64,000 nt of DNA from the NCBI RefSeq assembly GCF_015234355.1, contig NZ_JADGMV010000002.1, forward strand, positions 124,001 to 188,000, written 5' to 3'. A program made the translations under genes and the position numbers. Below, piece by piece: positions 57,401-64,000 of the stretch. Source of the stretch: Psychrobacter sp. NG25 (GTDB lineage Bacteria > Pseudomonadota > Gammaproteobacteria > Pseudomonadales > Moraxellaceae). The notes beneath the pieces were generated by a model, which saw only the letters and a program-made list of their open reading frames with translations, ran no database searches and had not been told where the DNA came from. How positions within the stretch are numbered: the stretch's first letter is position 1; each line of letters opens with the position of its first letter.

Positions 57401-58950
57401 CGTTAGTACAGCAGTCGCTAGATAGTCAATCGACGGGAAATCAGCGCCGCTTCTCACCACTGCAAGGCTCTGCCACGGTCGAGGATTACTATGCTGATAT
57501 CGAAACACAAGAAGGTTTTGATGAGATAAGACGGCTTGGTTATGTGGCATTTACTCGGGCCAGTGAGCAGCTTTATGTGGTGCTGCGAGATCCAAGTAAC
57601 AAGACAGGGTTTGAGCTAAAGCCAGTGTTTTATTGGTTTGAATCGCCAGAAGCAAAGTTCGAGCTACCAGATAGGCTCAAAGGCATCGTAGGCATGCTCA
57701 GAGGGTATAAGGTTAATGAGTTTTATGACAATAATTACGCCAACTCAGCAGGCGTAAATGACAGTGCTCAGCTAGCCGCAACCAAATCAAGTGCTCATAA
57801 GCCTACAACAGAGGCTATTGAGTACGCGCCATTTTCTGAGGTGATGAAAACCAATTATTTTTATGGTTGGGCTAAGACCAGCTTTACGGCTTTGGCACGT
57901 CAGCTAGATGAATCTACACAAGCAATGGCGATAGTGGATGAGCGTATTGATGATGCGATAGACATTGATATGACAGAGTCTTCTGTTTCGGACCTCTCTT
58001 CACTGAATAGCAAAAAGTCTATCGAACAAGACAGTGAGCTAAGCCTCAAGTCAGAAGATGATATCCGCTTTACCTTTGTAAAGGGTGCTAATGCCGGTAC
58101 GTTCTTGCATGAGATATTTGAACAAATAGACTTTACCAATAAAGCCCAGTGGCCTCAGATTATTGATAGAGCGATTAGTAGCTATCAGTTGCCGCTTATA
58201 TATAGCAGTGCTGAACAACAGAGCCGCAGATCGCAAGGCAACAAACAAAGAAATAGCGATGGGTTTGATCTTGAGTCAATAGACACAACGAAGCATGAGG
58301 CGTTAATTAATTGGATTGAAGAGGTGCTACATGCACCGCTACTATCTTCTAATCAATCCTTGATTTCTCTTGATAAAGGTAAGCGATTTGCTGAGTTAGA
58401 GTTCAATATGGGGTTGTCAGAGAACTTCAAAGCCCAGGATATCAGTAGGCTTTTTCAACAGTATTTACCTGATGAGACAGATAAACACGTCACTCTAGTT
58501 CCGCAAAACAAGGCACATCTATATCGTTATCTGCGTGGTGAGATTGACTTAGTGTATGAGCATGCTGGCAAGTATTACGTGGTCGATTATAAGAGCAACT
58601 TCTTAGGAAATAGCCTAAGCGACTATAATGAAAATACGCTCAAAAAAACAATGTCTAAGGCGGGGTATTGGCTACAAGCAGCGATTTATCAAGTGGCTTT
58701 ACATCGATTCCTTGCCATGAGAATCAGTGATTATACGGGTAACGAAGATAAGTACTTAGGCGCTGTAGAGTATGTGTTTTTACGCGGTGTGTATGATCCA
58801 AATGCTAAAATAGCTGACACTACCTCTCAAGATAATAATAAACCCAGCAGTAACAACTTAGATAATTATGGCTGCTATGGATTGGTCACTTGGAATATTC
58901 CCATCGACTTTGTTAAAGGTTTAGACGCACTATTTGGCACGCCAGATTAA
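54439..58950 (+). CDS. recB: exodeoxyribonuclease V subunit beta
   Basis: 1503 residues; E. coli has 1180. SF1A helicase with Walker A SAGTGKT (57-63), TTFTRAAAAEMRQR motif Ia, LIDESQDINGEQ motif II, VGDPKQAIYGFRGGD motif III, QLMTIHKSKGLEFPIVYV motif V, and VAFTRASEQLYV motif VI. C-terminal RecB nuclease domain has GEIDLVYEHAGKYYVVDYKS (about 1365-1390) with the metal-binding Asp and catalytic Lys. A charged insertion near 135-185 (DDLNQDLAADKQAAAEKRKQ) is unusual. It makes 3' to 5' unwinding and nuclease cleavage in double-strand break repair. Starts 76 bases after recC. Confidence 0.95.
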   Translation: MTDFTSPTNIIDLSTQPNLFDEYSDELPYSAAIPERKADVIPAVDVDLTGKHLIEASAGTGKTWTLTGIVLRLLIEARRAPEQIIATTFTRAAAAEMRQRIHDRLVDFYQLLQWVNSLSADTSNKESLYPNILQVMPEGNKDTKAGNNSDVDANVETDIDDLNQDLAADKQAAAEKRKQAKKDREDWLVNQAKYVRLDGIMQDPINLHLVGYLLNHVYSYPMAEAIRRTALVLTTLDKLFVGTLDSLAQKWLTEYSSETGHQQGMGIIEDSSIEQVTDSIVHDELRQFQSRLYYEQPKLYALMDQQGKLTAVGDHKKYVTRSLNFISAPIDEIRHEKSFDFDTYEKLINEFSQLDLADIQPYLNPDYRKSQGFRGGSNLTKQFDAIIEVHQKISDYQLTFNSYLNESENKILTSLQDARYPDEDGKIKNFNKNKEKEHQTLFELETISKLMALLDMLDSLNQHILLVLANLNSHIVLAVRNRLPVILEERGETTFSLQMVRLNQALTGRQGDKLARYIRHHYPVALIDESQDINGEQAIMIESIYLPKNKRKQSDSDKQSTTKKANHEFLLLVGDPKQAIYGFRGGDVANYNYMKAQFDKSALWTLDINRRSNAGVINALNCWFGMADATTAENKLSQLGTGIHYQHIKAAKPEYELSWFNESNSLDDVLVTEVLSAQPVSLLHLPYDKDKEFDYDEHEITARHIATLLNSGQTLKGKPIQPSDIGVLARAKKDLKRVEDELVKLNVPTLTTSDVSIFETIMAEDVAALLSAMLYPYRHDMINRVLTSHLYGLSIKNIKAMMTDHESGITEGSSTTSFHSQNSNSKDLPANEATDNKKSYQDFITYLKEGAQHWQHFGILSALHYLLDKSPVQPQGVWQALAAHPEGDRHIMDLRHVMDILAQYGLGMGEHELLAWFRQHIDAAPNSDWAKQYPLPTESGVQLMTIHKSKGLEFPIVYVLGMGDASRKSGNKEDYGLYLYNAQQAPSALVQQSLDSQSTGNQRRFSPLQGSATVEDYYADIETQEGFDEIRRLGYVAFTRASEQLYVVLRDPSNKTGFELKPVFYWFESPEAKFELPDRLKGIVGMLRGYKVNEFYDNNYANSAGVNDSAQLAATKSSAHKPTTEAIEYAPFSEVMKTNYFYGWAKTSFTALARQLDESTQAMAIVDERIDDAIDIDMTESSVSDLSSLNSKKSIEQDSELSLKSEDDIRFTFVKGANAGTFLHEIFEQIDFTNKAQWPQIIDRAISSYQLPLIYSSAEQQSRRSQGNKQRNSDGFDLESIDTTKHEALINWIEEVLHAPLLSSNQSLISLDKGKRFAELEFNMGLSENFKAQDISRLFQQYLPDETDKHVTLVPQNKAHLYRYLRGEIDLVYEHAGKYYVVDYKSNFLGNSLSDYNENTLKKTMSKAGYWLQAAIYQVALHRFLAMRISDYTGNEDKYLGAVEYVFLRGVYDPNAKIADTTSQDNNKPSSNNLDNYGCYGLVTWNIPIDFVKGLDALFGTPD

Positions 58951-59024
58951 TAAAATTTATATGACAATTAGATGGGCAAAAATTGTTATAACATTTAATC
59001 AGATCAAAAAGAGACAAGCACACG

Positions 59025-61223
59025 ATGAGTAATAATAATAACAACAAGAGCAAGTCAGCCATTAGCTTACAAGAGAGTTGGGCCAATAATCTCAGTGATT
59101 ATATTTTGCTGCGCCGTCAGCAAACGCATGTAGCGTATAACGTGACAGATATAAAGGTAGAGGCTGAGAGTAAGCATATCGGTAAGACAGAGGATAATGG
59201 CTTATTTACGGCTCTATTCATTATGTTGGCCACTCATTTGGAGGAGGGTCATACCGTATTGACCATTGAGGCAGCTGAGTATGACACACCGCTACAAGGT
59301 CAAATCAATGGTGAGTTGGTCGCACTATATGCGTGGCAGCAAAACTTACTAGAGATGATGGCAACGCCGATACTCACATTGATGGATGCTCAAATAGACA
59401 CGCCATCAAAAGATGATTCTTCAATTGAGCTGCCATTATTTGGCTCATTAGATGCTTTGTTTAGTAAGCGAGCTCAGCTATGGGCGCAGTTAGCACTTAG
59501 CAGTCATGAAAGAGAAATGATAGTCAAACGGTTTGATACAATAGTTATGCTATATCAGCGCCTAAAAAATACGGACTTAAAGACTTTCCTTCAGTTAATT
59601 CACGAGCATGAGTTATTTTCTGACGTCAATATAGATAACAGCAATATTGAGAATAGCCTAAGCAAAAGTAAGCCTATCATATACCAAATACAAGAACGTC
59701 AGGCTGATAATGAAACAAAGCTAACACTCACCTTTTGGTTACACCGTGCTTGGCAAGCAGAGTTTAATTTAGCAAAAAATATCAACAATATCTTAAATCA
59801 GCAAGTAAGCCCTTTACAAATAGCAATGCCTGAAAATCTTCATGAACACCAAGTAAAGGCGATCAATGTCGCTAATAATAATGCGTTTAGTATTATTACT
59901 GGTGGCCCAGGCACAGGTAAAACATATACAGTCGCTCAGTTAGTCATTGCGCTGCAACAAGCGACAGAGAATGGGGGAGATGGGGTTGAACATATTCGGT
60001 TCAGTACGGACAGTGCCAGTCTGGCATTGGCAGCACCGACTGGTAAGGCTGCTCAGAGAATGCAGGAGTCTCTGCAGGCGGCTCTAGACGCGGCGAATGT
60101 TAAGCTGCAGTTGCAAGAAGCAAAAACCATTCATCGCTTGTTAGGTATTGGGCGGACAGGCAGGCCTCGTTACAATGCTGATAATCCATTAGGGGAAGAT
60201 ATCATCATTGTTGATGAAGCATCCATGCTCGGGGTTGAGCTGGCCAATTATCTTGTGAGTGCGGTAAAACCGGGTGCAAGGCTGATACTATTGGGCGATG
60301 CGAACCAGTTAGCAGCAGTAGATGCAGGGGCTGTACTGGCTGATCTCTGTCGTATTCCACGACTACAAGCCATTCATGCAGAACTAACCGAAAGCCGGCG
60401 ATTTAGCGCAGAGTCGGGAATAGGAAAGCTTGCCTCTCAAATTAATAAAGTAGAGGTAGATACACAAGCCATTTGGAAGTTGTTAAGACAAGATGAAGCG
60501 TTGAGCTTTCAATATGTCAATACGCTACAAACGGAACCTATATCAAATGATAAAAAAGAAAATAGCCTAAGTAATAAAAGCTTATTATCAAACATCAGTA
60601 AAGATTACCATCCATACGTAAGTAAAATCCAAAATTTACTAGGAAGTCCAATAGAAAAATCCATGCCAGAGTCGGTGAAAAATACTATAGCGCTATTAAT
60701 GGCAATATTTAACCAATTTAGAGTCTTAAGTGCTGGCCATAATGGCGAATGGGGTGATCATTATATTAATAATTATCTCACTCAGTGGCATCTTTCTGAG
60801 CTAAAGCTGCCATTAGGTCAAAATACATGGTTCCATGGTAGACCTGTTATGATTCTACAAAACAACTATGAGCTAGGATTGTTTAATGGTGATATTGGTT
60901 TTTGCTTGCAGACTAGCGATGATAGAAGCCGACTAGAAGTGTTTTTTGAGAATAAAACACAAGGGATTGCGGTCAACTTGCTAAATGAAGAGGTGATTGC
61001 CACTGCATATGCGATGACCATTCATAAATCACAAGGGTCTGAGTTTGACCATGTGGCCGTTACTTTTGATAATAGTCATGCAAGACTACTGAGTAAGGAG
61101 CTTATCTATACAGCTGTGACTCGTGCTAAGAAACAAGTGACCATTTATAGTACTAAGCAGGCTTTTGAACGCGCTGTCAAAACACCAACTGAGCGCCATA
61201 CAGGTTTGGCATTACAGTTTTAG
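59025..61223 (+). CDS. recD: exodeoxyribonuclease V subunit alpha
   Basis: 732 residues. SF1B helicase with Walker A GGPGTGKTYTVAQL (about 292-305), IIVDEASMLGVELAN motif II near 395, LLGDANQLAAVDAGAVLADL motif III, and the C-terminal TAYAMTIHKSQGSEFDHVAV and YTAVTRAKKQVTIY motifs. It is the 5' to 3' motor of RecBCD. Longer than E. coli RecD (608) through an N-terminal polar part and an insertion near 520-560. 74 bases after recB; the genes are probably one operon. A terminator follows at 61274. Confidence 0.94.
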   Translation: MSNNNNNKSKSAISLQESWANNLSDYILLRRQQTHVAYNVTDIKVEAESKHIGKTEDNGLFTALFIMLATHLEEGHTVLTIEAAEYDTPLQGQINGELVALYAWQQNLLEMMATPILTLMDAQIDTPSKDDSSIELPLFGSLDALFSKRAQLWAQLALSSHEREMIVKRFDTIVMLYQRLKNTDLKTFLQLIHEHELFSDVNIDNSNIENSLSKSKPIIYQIQERQADNETKLTLTFWLHRAWQAEFNLAKNINNILNQQVSPLQIAMPENLHEHQVKAINVANNNAFSIITGGPGTGKTYTVAQLVIALQQATENGGDGVEHIRFSTDSASLALAAPTGKAAQRMQESLQAALDAANVKLQLQEAKTIHRLLGIGRTGRPRYNADNPLGEDIIIVDEASMLGVELANYLVSAVKPGARLILLGDANQLAAVDAGAVLADLCRIPRLQAIHAELTESRRFSAESGIGKLASQINKVEVDTQAIWKLLRQDEALSFQYVNTLQTEPISNDKKENSLSNKSLLSNISKDYHPYVSKIQNLLGSPIEKSMPESVKNTIALLMAIFNQFRVLSAGHNGEWGDHYINNYLTQWHLSELKLPLGQNTWFHGRPVMILQNNYELGLFNGDIGFCLQTSDDRSRLEVFFENKTQGIAVNLLNEEVIATAYAMTIHKSQGSEFDHVAVTFDNSHARLLSKELIYTAVTRAKKQVTIYSTKQAFERAVKTPTERHTGLALQF

Positions 61224-61273
61224 TCGCTATCGTGAATTGACTTTATTCATGACACAATACTTCATCGCACAAT

Positions 61274-61303
61274 AAAAAAAGCATCCAAATTGGATGCTTT
61301 TTT
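61274..61303. terminator. bidirectional rho-independent terminator
   Basis: AAAAAAGCATCCAA and TTGGATGCTTTTTT form a perfect stem around a one-base centre; it lies between convergent recD and hpt and can serve both. Confidence 0.87.
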
Positions 61304-61339
61304 AGGATTTAAATGCTTTCAGATACTTAAATATAGGGC

Positions 61340-61903
61340 TTAAACTTTGTCTTCTTTGATAGCGTAAATGCCTGGTAAGTGACGTAAGTAGCCGTGGAAA
61401 TCCATACCACAGCCATAGACGTAACGGTCAGCGACATTGATACCAACAAAATCAACGTCAAACCCTTCAACTTTACGATCGTGTTCTTTATTGAGCAAAA
61501 CACACGATTCTAGTGATAAAGGCTTTTCTTTACTTAGTTCTTCAACGACTGTTTTTAAGGTAATACCTTCGTCAAAAATATCATCAATCAGTAATACGTG
61601 CTCACCCTCGATGCTAACATCAGGTTTGTATTTCCAATCTAACTCATTGGTACCTTCGTTATCGCGATAACGTGTCGCATGGATATAATGCATGCGATGG
61701 TAGAAGGTTAGGTGAGTCAATAACTGGCCCGCTGGGATAAGTCCGCCATTCATAACAACCATGACGATTGGGTTTAGACCAGCATAATGCAGGTTAAGTT
61801 GAGCAGCAAGACGTTCGTAAGCAGCAGCAACTTCGATACTGCTGATAAGGCACTCTGAGTTGCGTAATGTTTTTTCGATTTCTTGGTTACTGATTTGGGT
61901 CAT
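61340..61903 (-). CDS. hpt: hypoxanthine(-guanine) phosphoribosyltransferase
   Basis: 187 residues, a type I phosphoribosyltransferase of purine salvage. The PRPP loop is HVLLIDDIFDEGITLKTVVE (about 105-125); the N-terminal loop NPIVMVVMNGGLIPAGQLL supplies the pyrophosphate contacts, and the C-terminal YVYGCGMDFHGYLRHLPG caps the purine. Compared with E. coli Hpt (178) the length is similar. The gene stands alone on the minus strand, convergent to recD. Confidence 0.9.
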   Translation of the reverse strand: MTQISNQEIEKTLRNSECLISSIEVAAAYERLAAQLNLHYAGLNPIVMVVMNGGLIPAGQLLTHLTFYHRMHYIHATRYRDNEGTNELDWKYKPDVSIEGEHVLLIDDIFDEGITLKTVVEELSKEKPLSLESCVLLNKEHDRKVEGFDVDFVGINVADRYVYGCGMDFHGYLRHLPGIYAIKEDKV

Positions 61904-62005
61904 CGGATGCGCCTTCGGTAAAAAGTGCCGCTTATTTTAGCAAATTTTAGTGAAATTTCCCAATAGCATATGACTTTTGGGGCAAATTTAATCTAATACT
62001 GGGGC

Positions 62006-62674
62006 TTATTCTGGTTTTTCTACGATAAAAGGGCGATAGTAATTCGCTAAACGGTTTAATGAGTTATCAGGTAAGTCGGGCAGTAGCTTATTCAGTGCCA
62101 TACTCATACCTTTATCAATGGCAGCTTTAGCGACTGGCACTGATTTTCGTTTAATCATACCCAGCTTCAATGTTTCGGCATAGCGACTAATGAAATGCGT
62201 CAATGTTTGGTCATTCATCGTTTCGAGTGCTGTTTTAAATGCTTTTACATCTACGTGATCAGGGGTAATGGCAGAAAACCCTTTATCGATCAGTTGACCA
62301 TCTGCCTCAGATAATTTGAAGCCTACTCGTGTTACCCCGTCATTATCAATAAAAGTCGCATGATCTCTCAAAAAGTGAAAGCTAGGGAGTACTTCTTCAT
62401 TGTTTTCTTTACCGAGTAAAATATTGAGCAGTGTATCTGCTGTTTTTTCAACGGTAACAACTATCTTCTGCATAGAGGCTTTGCGTTCAGGATTTGGTGT
62501 AATCTCAACCAGTCCAACCAGTAGATTGTCGATCAAATCACGTGCCGTTTGATGGGTGAGTGCATCACGATAAGGGTAGTAGTCTACGGTCTCATTTGAA
62601 GCAACGACTTGTTCGGCTTCCTTCACCAATACTTTTAATTTATCTGAGGGTACGAATCCAAAATAGTGCGCCAT
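62006..62674 (-). CDS. conserved hypothetical protein, 222 residues
   Basis: All-helical soluble protein without signal peptide or membrane segment. Features: NLLVGLVEITPNPERKASMQ, FHFLRDHATFIDNDGVTRVG, AAIDKGMSMALNKLLPDLPD. I do not recognise a functional domain. It is encoded upstream of hpt on the same strand, 102 bases away, and could be transcribed with it. Ribosome binding site AAGGAAGCATC is fair. Confidence 0.65.
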   Translation of the reverse strand: MAHYFGFVPSDKLKVLVKEAEQVVASNETVDYYPYRDALTHQTARDLIDNLLVGLVEITPNPERKASMQKIVVTVEKTADTLLNILLGKENNEEVLPSFHFLRDHATFIDNDGVTRVGFKLSEADGQLIDKGFSAITPDHVDVKAFKTALETMNDQTLTHFISRYAETLKLGMIKRKSVPVAKAAIDKGMSMALNKLLPDLPDNSLNRLANYYRPFIVEKPE

Positions 62675-62990
62675 GATGCTTCCTTTGTTCGCTGTTTCGA
62701 TGGTTGCCTGATGTTATATCTATCATTAAATAAGTACTACTTTTACAGGATACTTATTTAAACCTGTGCCGAGTATTTACTCAAAATTTATCACAATACG
62801 TCTCATTTAGTGACTTTTTATAATTGTACAGTCTAGGTTTTTTAGCTAGTAATCATATTAAAATATCGCTATTATTCTGCTACAACGGGGTGGGCTGCTC
62901 GCGGCACACTAATTTATCATATTTTAAATATTTTGATTTAAAAAGCTTGAACTCATAAGGCTATATGCCACTTGTCTAGGGAGAGATAAG
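62675..62990. promoter_or_regulatory. 316-bp divergent region upstream of cstA
   Basis: AT-rich, no open frame. It must hold the promoters of cstA (plus) and of the 222-residue gene (minus). The cstA ribosome binding site GGGAGAG at 62979-62985 is visible. No palindromic operator or CRP box stands out. Confidence 0.4.
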
Positions 62991-64000
62991 ATGAATAGTG
63001 CTATTGTACTACTATTTGGCGTCGCCGCCATGCTCTGCGGTTACGTGTTTTATTCAAAGTTTATCGCTACAAAAATTTTAGCACTGGACGACAGTCGTCC
63101 CACGCCAGCTCATACCATGAAAGACGGTATAGACTATGTCCCCACCAATAAATATGTATTGTGGGGACATCATTTTACATCAGTCGCAGGGGCCGCACCG
63201 ATTATCGGTCCTGCAATTGCCGTGATATGGGGTTGGTTGCCTGCCATCATTTGGATTGTGTTCGGCACAATCTTTATGGCGGGCGTACATGATATGTCGG
63301 CTATTTGGGCAAGTATGCGTAATAGAGGCCAGTCAATTGGTTCTATCGCTGGTACCGTTATGGGTACCCGTGTGCGCAGTCTGATGATGATCGTCATCTT
63401 CTTGTTATTGCTGATGGTCAATGCTGTATTTGGCGTTGCTATCGCTAACATGATGATAAAAACACCATCTTCTGTATTACCAGTTTGGGGCGCGCTAGTC
63501 GTTGCCTTTATCATTGGTCAGTGTATTTATCGCTACAATATGAATTTGGTTTGGGTATCAATTATCGGGGTAACTGCGTTATACGGACTTATCTATCTTG
63601 GTCCTATGTTCCCTATTGTATTGCCTGAGACTATTTTCGGGTTACCTGATAATGCCGTATGGATTATTATCTTGTTTGCCTATGCAGCGGTTGCTTCGCT
63701 ATTGCCTGTATGGATGCTATTACAACCACGTGATTATATTAATGGTTTACAGTTATTCGTTGGTTTGATTTTATTATATGCTGCGATTTTTATCGCGACG
63801 CCTGATATTGTCGCGCCAGCTATTAATACATCATTACCAATGGACACACCTTCACTGATGCCGTTGTTGTTTGTCACGATTGCTTGTGGTGCTATTTCAG
63901 GGTTCCATGGTTTGGTCGCGACAGGTACGACTTCTAAGCAGATTGACAAAGAAGGAGACGTTCGTTTCGTTGGTTACTTCGGCGCATTGGGCGAAGGTAT
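62991..64000 (+). CDS. cstA: carbon starvation protein CstA, N-terminal part (runs off the window)
   Basis: 336 complete codons from ATG 62991 with ribosome binding site GGGAGAG. Multi-helix membrane protein beginning NSAIVLLFGVAAMLCGYVFY; conserved blocks DGIDYVPTNKYVLWGHHFTS, VAGAAPIIGPAIAVIWGWLP and ISGFHGLVATGTTSKQI are those of the CstA family (peptide and pyruvate uptake, often induced on carbon limitation). The reading frame is open to the edge of the window, so its length cannot be compared with the usual 680-700 residues. Confidence 0.92.
   Translation, partial: MNSAIVLLFGVAAMLCGYVFYSKFIATKILALDDSRPTPAHTMKDGIDYVPTNKYVLWGHHFTSVAGAAPIIGPAIAVIWGWLPAIIWIVFGTIFMAGVHDMSAIWASMRNRGQSIGSIAGTVMGTRVRSLMMIVIFLLLLMVNAVFGVAIANMMIKTPSSVLPVWGALVVAFIIGQCIYRYNMNLVWVSIIGVTALYGLIYLGPMFPIVLPETIFGLPDNAVWIIILFAYAAVASLLPVWMLLQPRDYINGLQLFVGLILLYAAIFIATPDIVAPAINTSLPMDTPSLMPLLFVTIACGAISGFHGLVATGTTSKQIDKEGDVRFVGYFGALGEG

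Overview
The window looks like chromosomal DNA of a gamma-proteobacterium of the Moraxellaceae, most likely Psychrobacter. This rests on gene content and protein style (arcDABC, recCBD with very long subunits, hpt, cstA, Csu-type pilus genes) and on the moderate AT content; no 16S or other marker gene is present, so the genus is an inference.

Layout. 1-93 is the 5' end of an alpha/beta hydrolase gene. 764-5891 (minus strand) is an arginine deiminase operon arcD-arcA-arcB-arcC, with a 170-bp MITE-like element between arcB and arcC. 6576-13282 is a YhiI/RbbA/YhhJ-type ABC exporter followed by its own NodT-type outer-membrane factor. 13448-16742 is a metal-handling stretch: a DUF305 fragment, a 59-residue Met/His-rich membrane peptide and a copper P-type ATPase with three N-terminal metal-binding repeats. 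16765-18161 is a patchwork of broken genes (truncated gadC-like antiporter, a C-terminal gene remnant, and a 352-bp second copy of the outer-membrane factor's 3' end). 18358-21534 is gadB plus an AspT-family exchanger, probably a glutamate decarboxylation/antiport pair.

21871-47792 is a 25.9-kb genomic island integrated in the 3' end of tRNA-Arg(CCT). Both boundaries can be read directly: a 17-bp direct repeat (tRNA 3' end) at each side, matching clusters of a TTTAACAACA decamer just inside each end, a P4-type integrase next to the intact tRNA, and a terminator of suitable orientation for the tRNA left outside the far end. From left to right the island carries a compact Csu-type chaperone-usher pilus operon, a type I restriction-modification locus (hsdM, hsdS, hsdR) with four unrelated genes lodged between hsdS and hsdR (a CFTEMP/WTHEREWR protein, a KAP P-loop NTPase and two unknowns) plus a relic of another hsdR 5' end, and a P4-satellite-like core (DUF927 replication ATPase, a 31-residue basic peptide, an unknown protein, an AlpA-like regulator, a 552-residue unknown protein and the integrase) with an array of G[G/C]TTCCA heptamers next to the replication gene.

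47925-64000 returns to housekeeping sequence: a membrane-anchored ModA-like protein, a small conserved protein, recC-recB-recD, hpt facing them across a bidirectional terminator, a conserved hypothetical gene, and the 5' part of cstA running off the window. The most notable observations are the precisely delimited island, its hsdS-hsdR defence cassette with the relic hsdR end, the candidate replication origin, and the repeat-flanked copper module.
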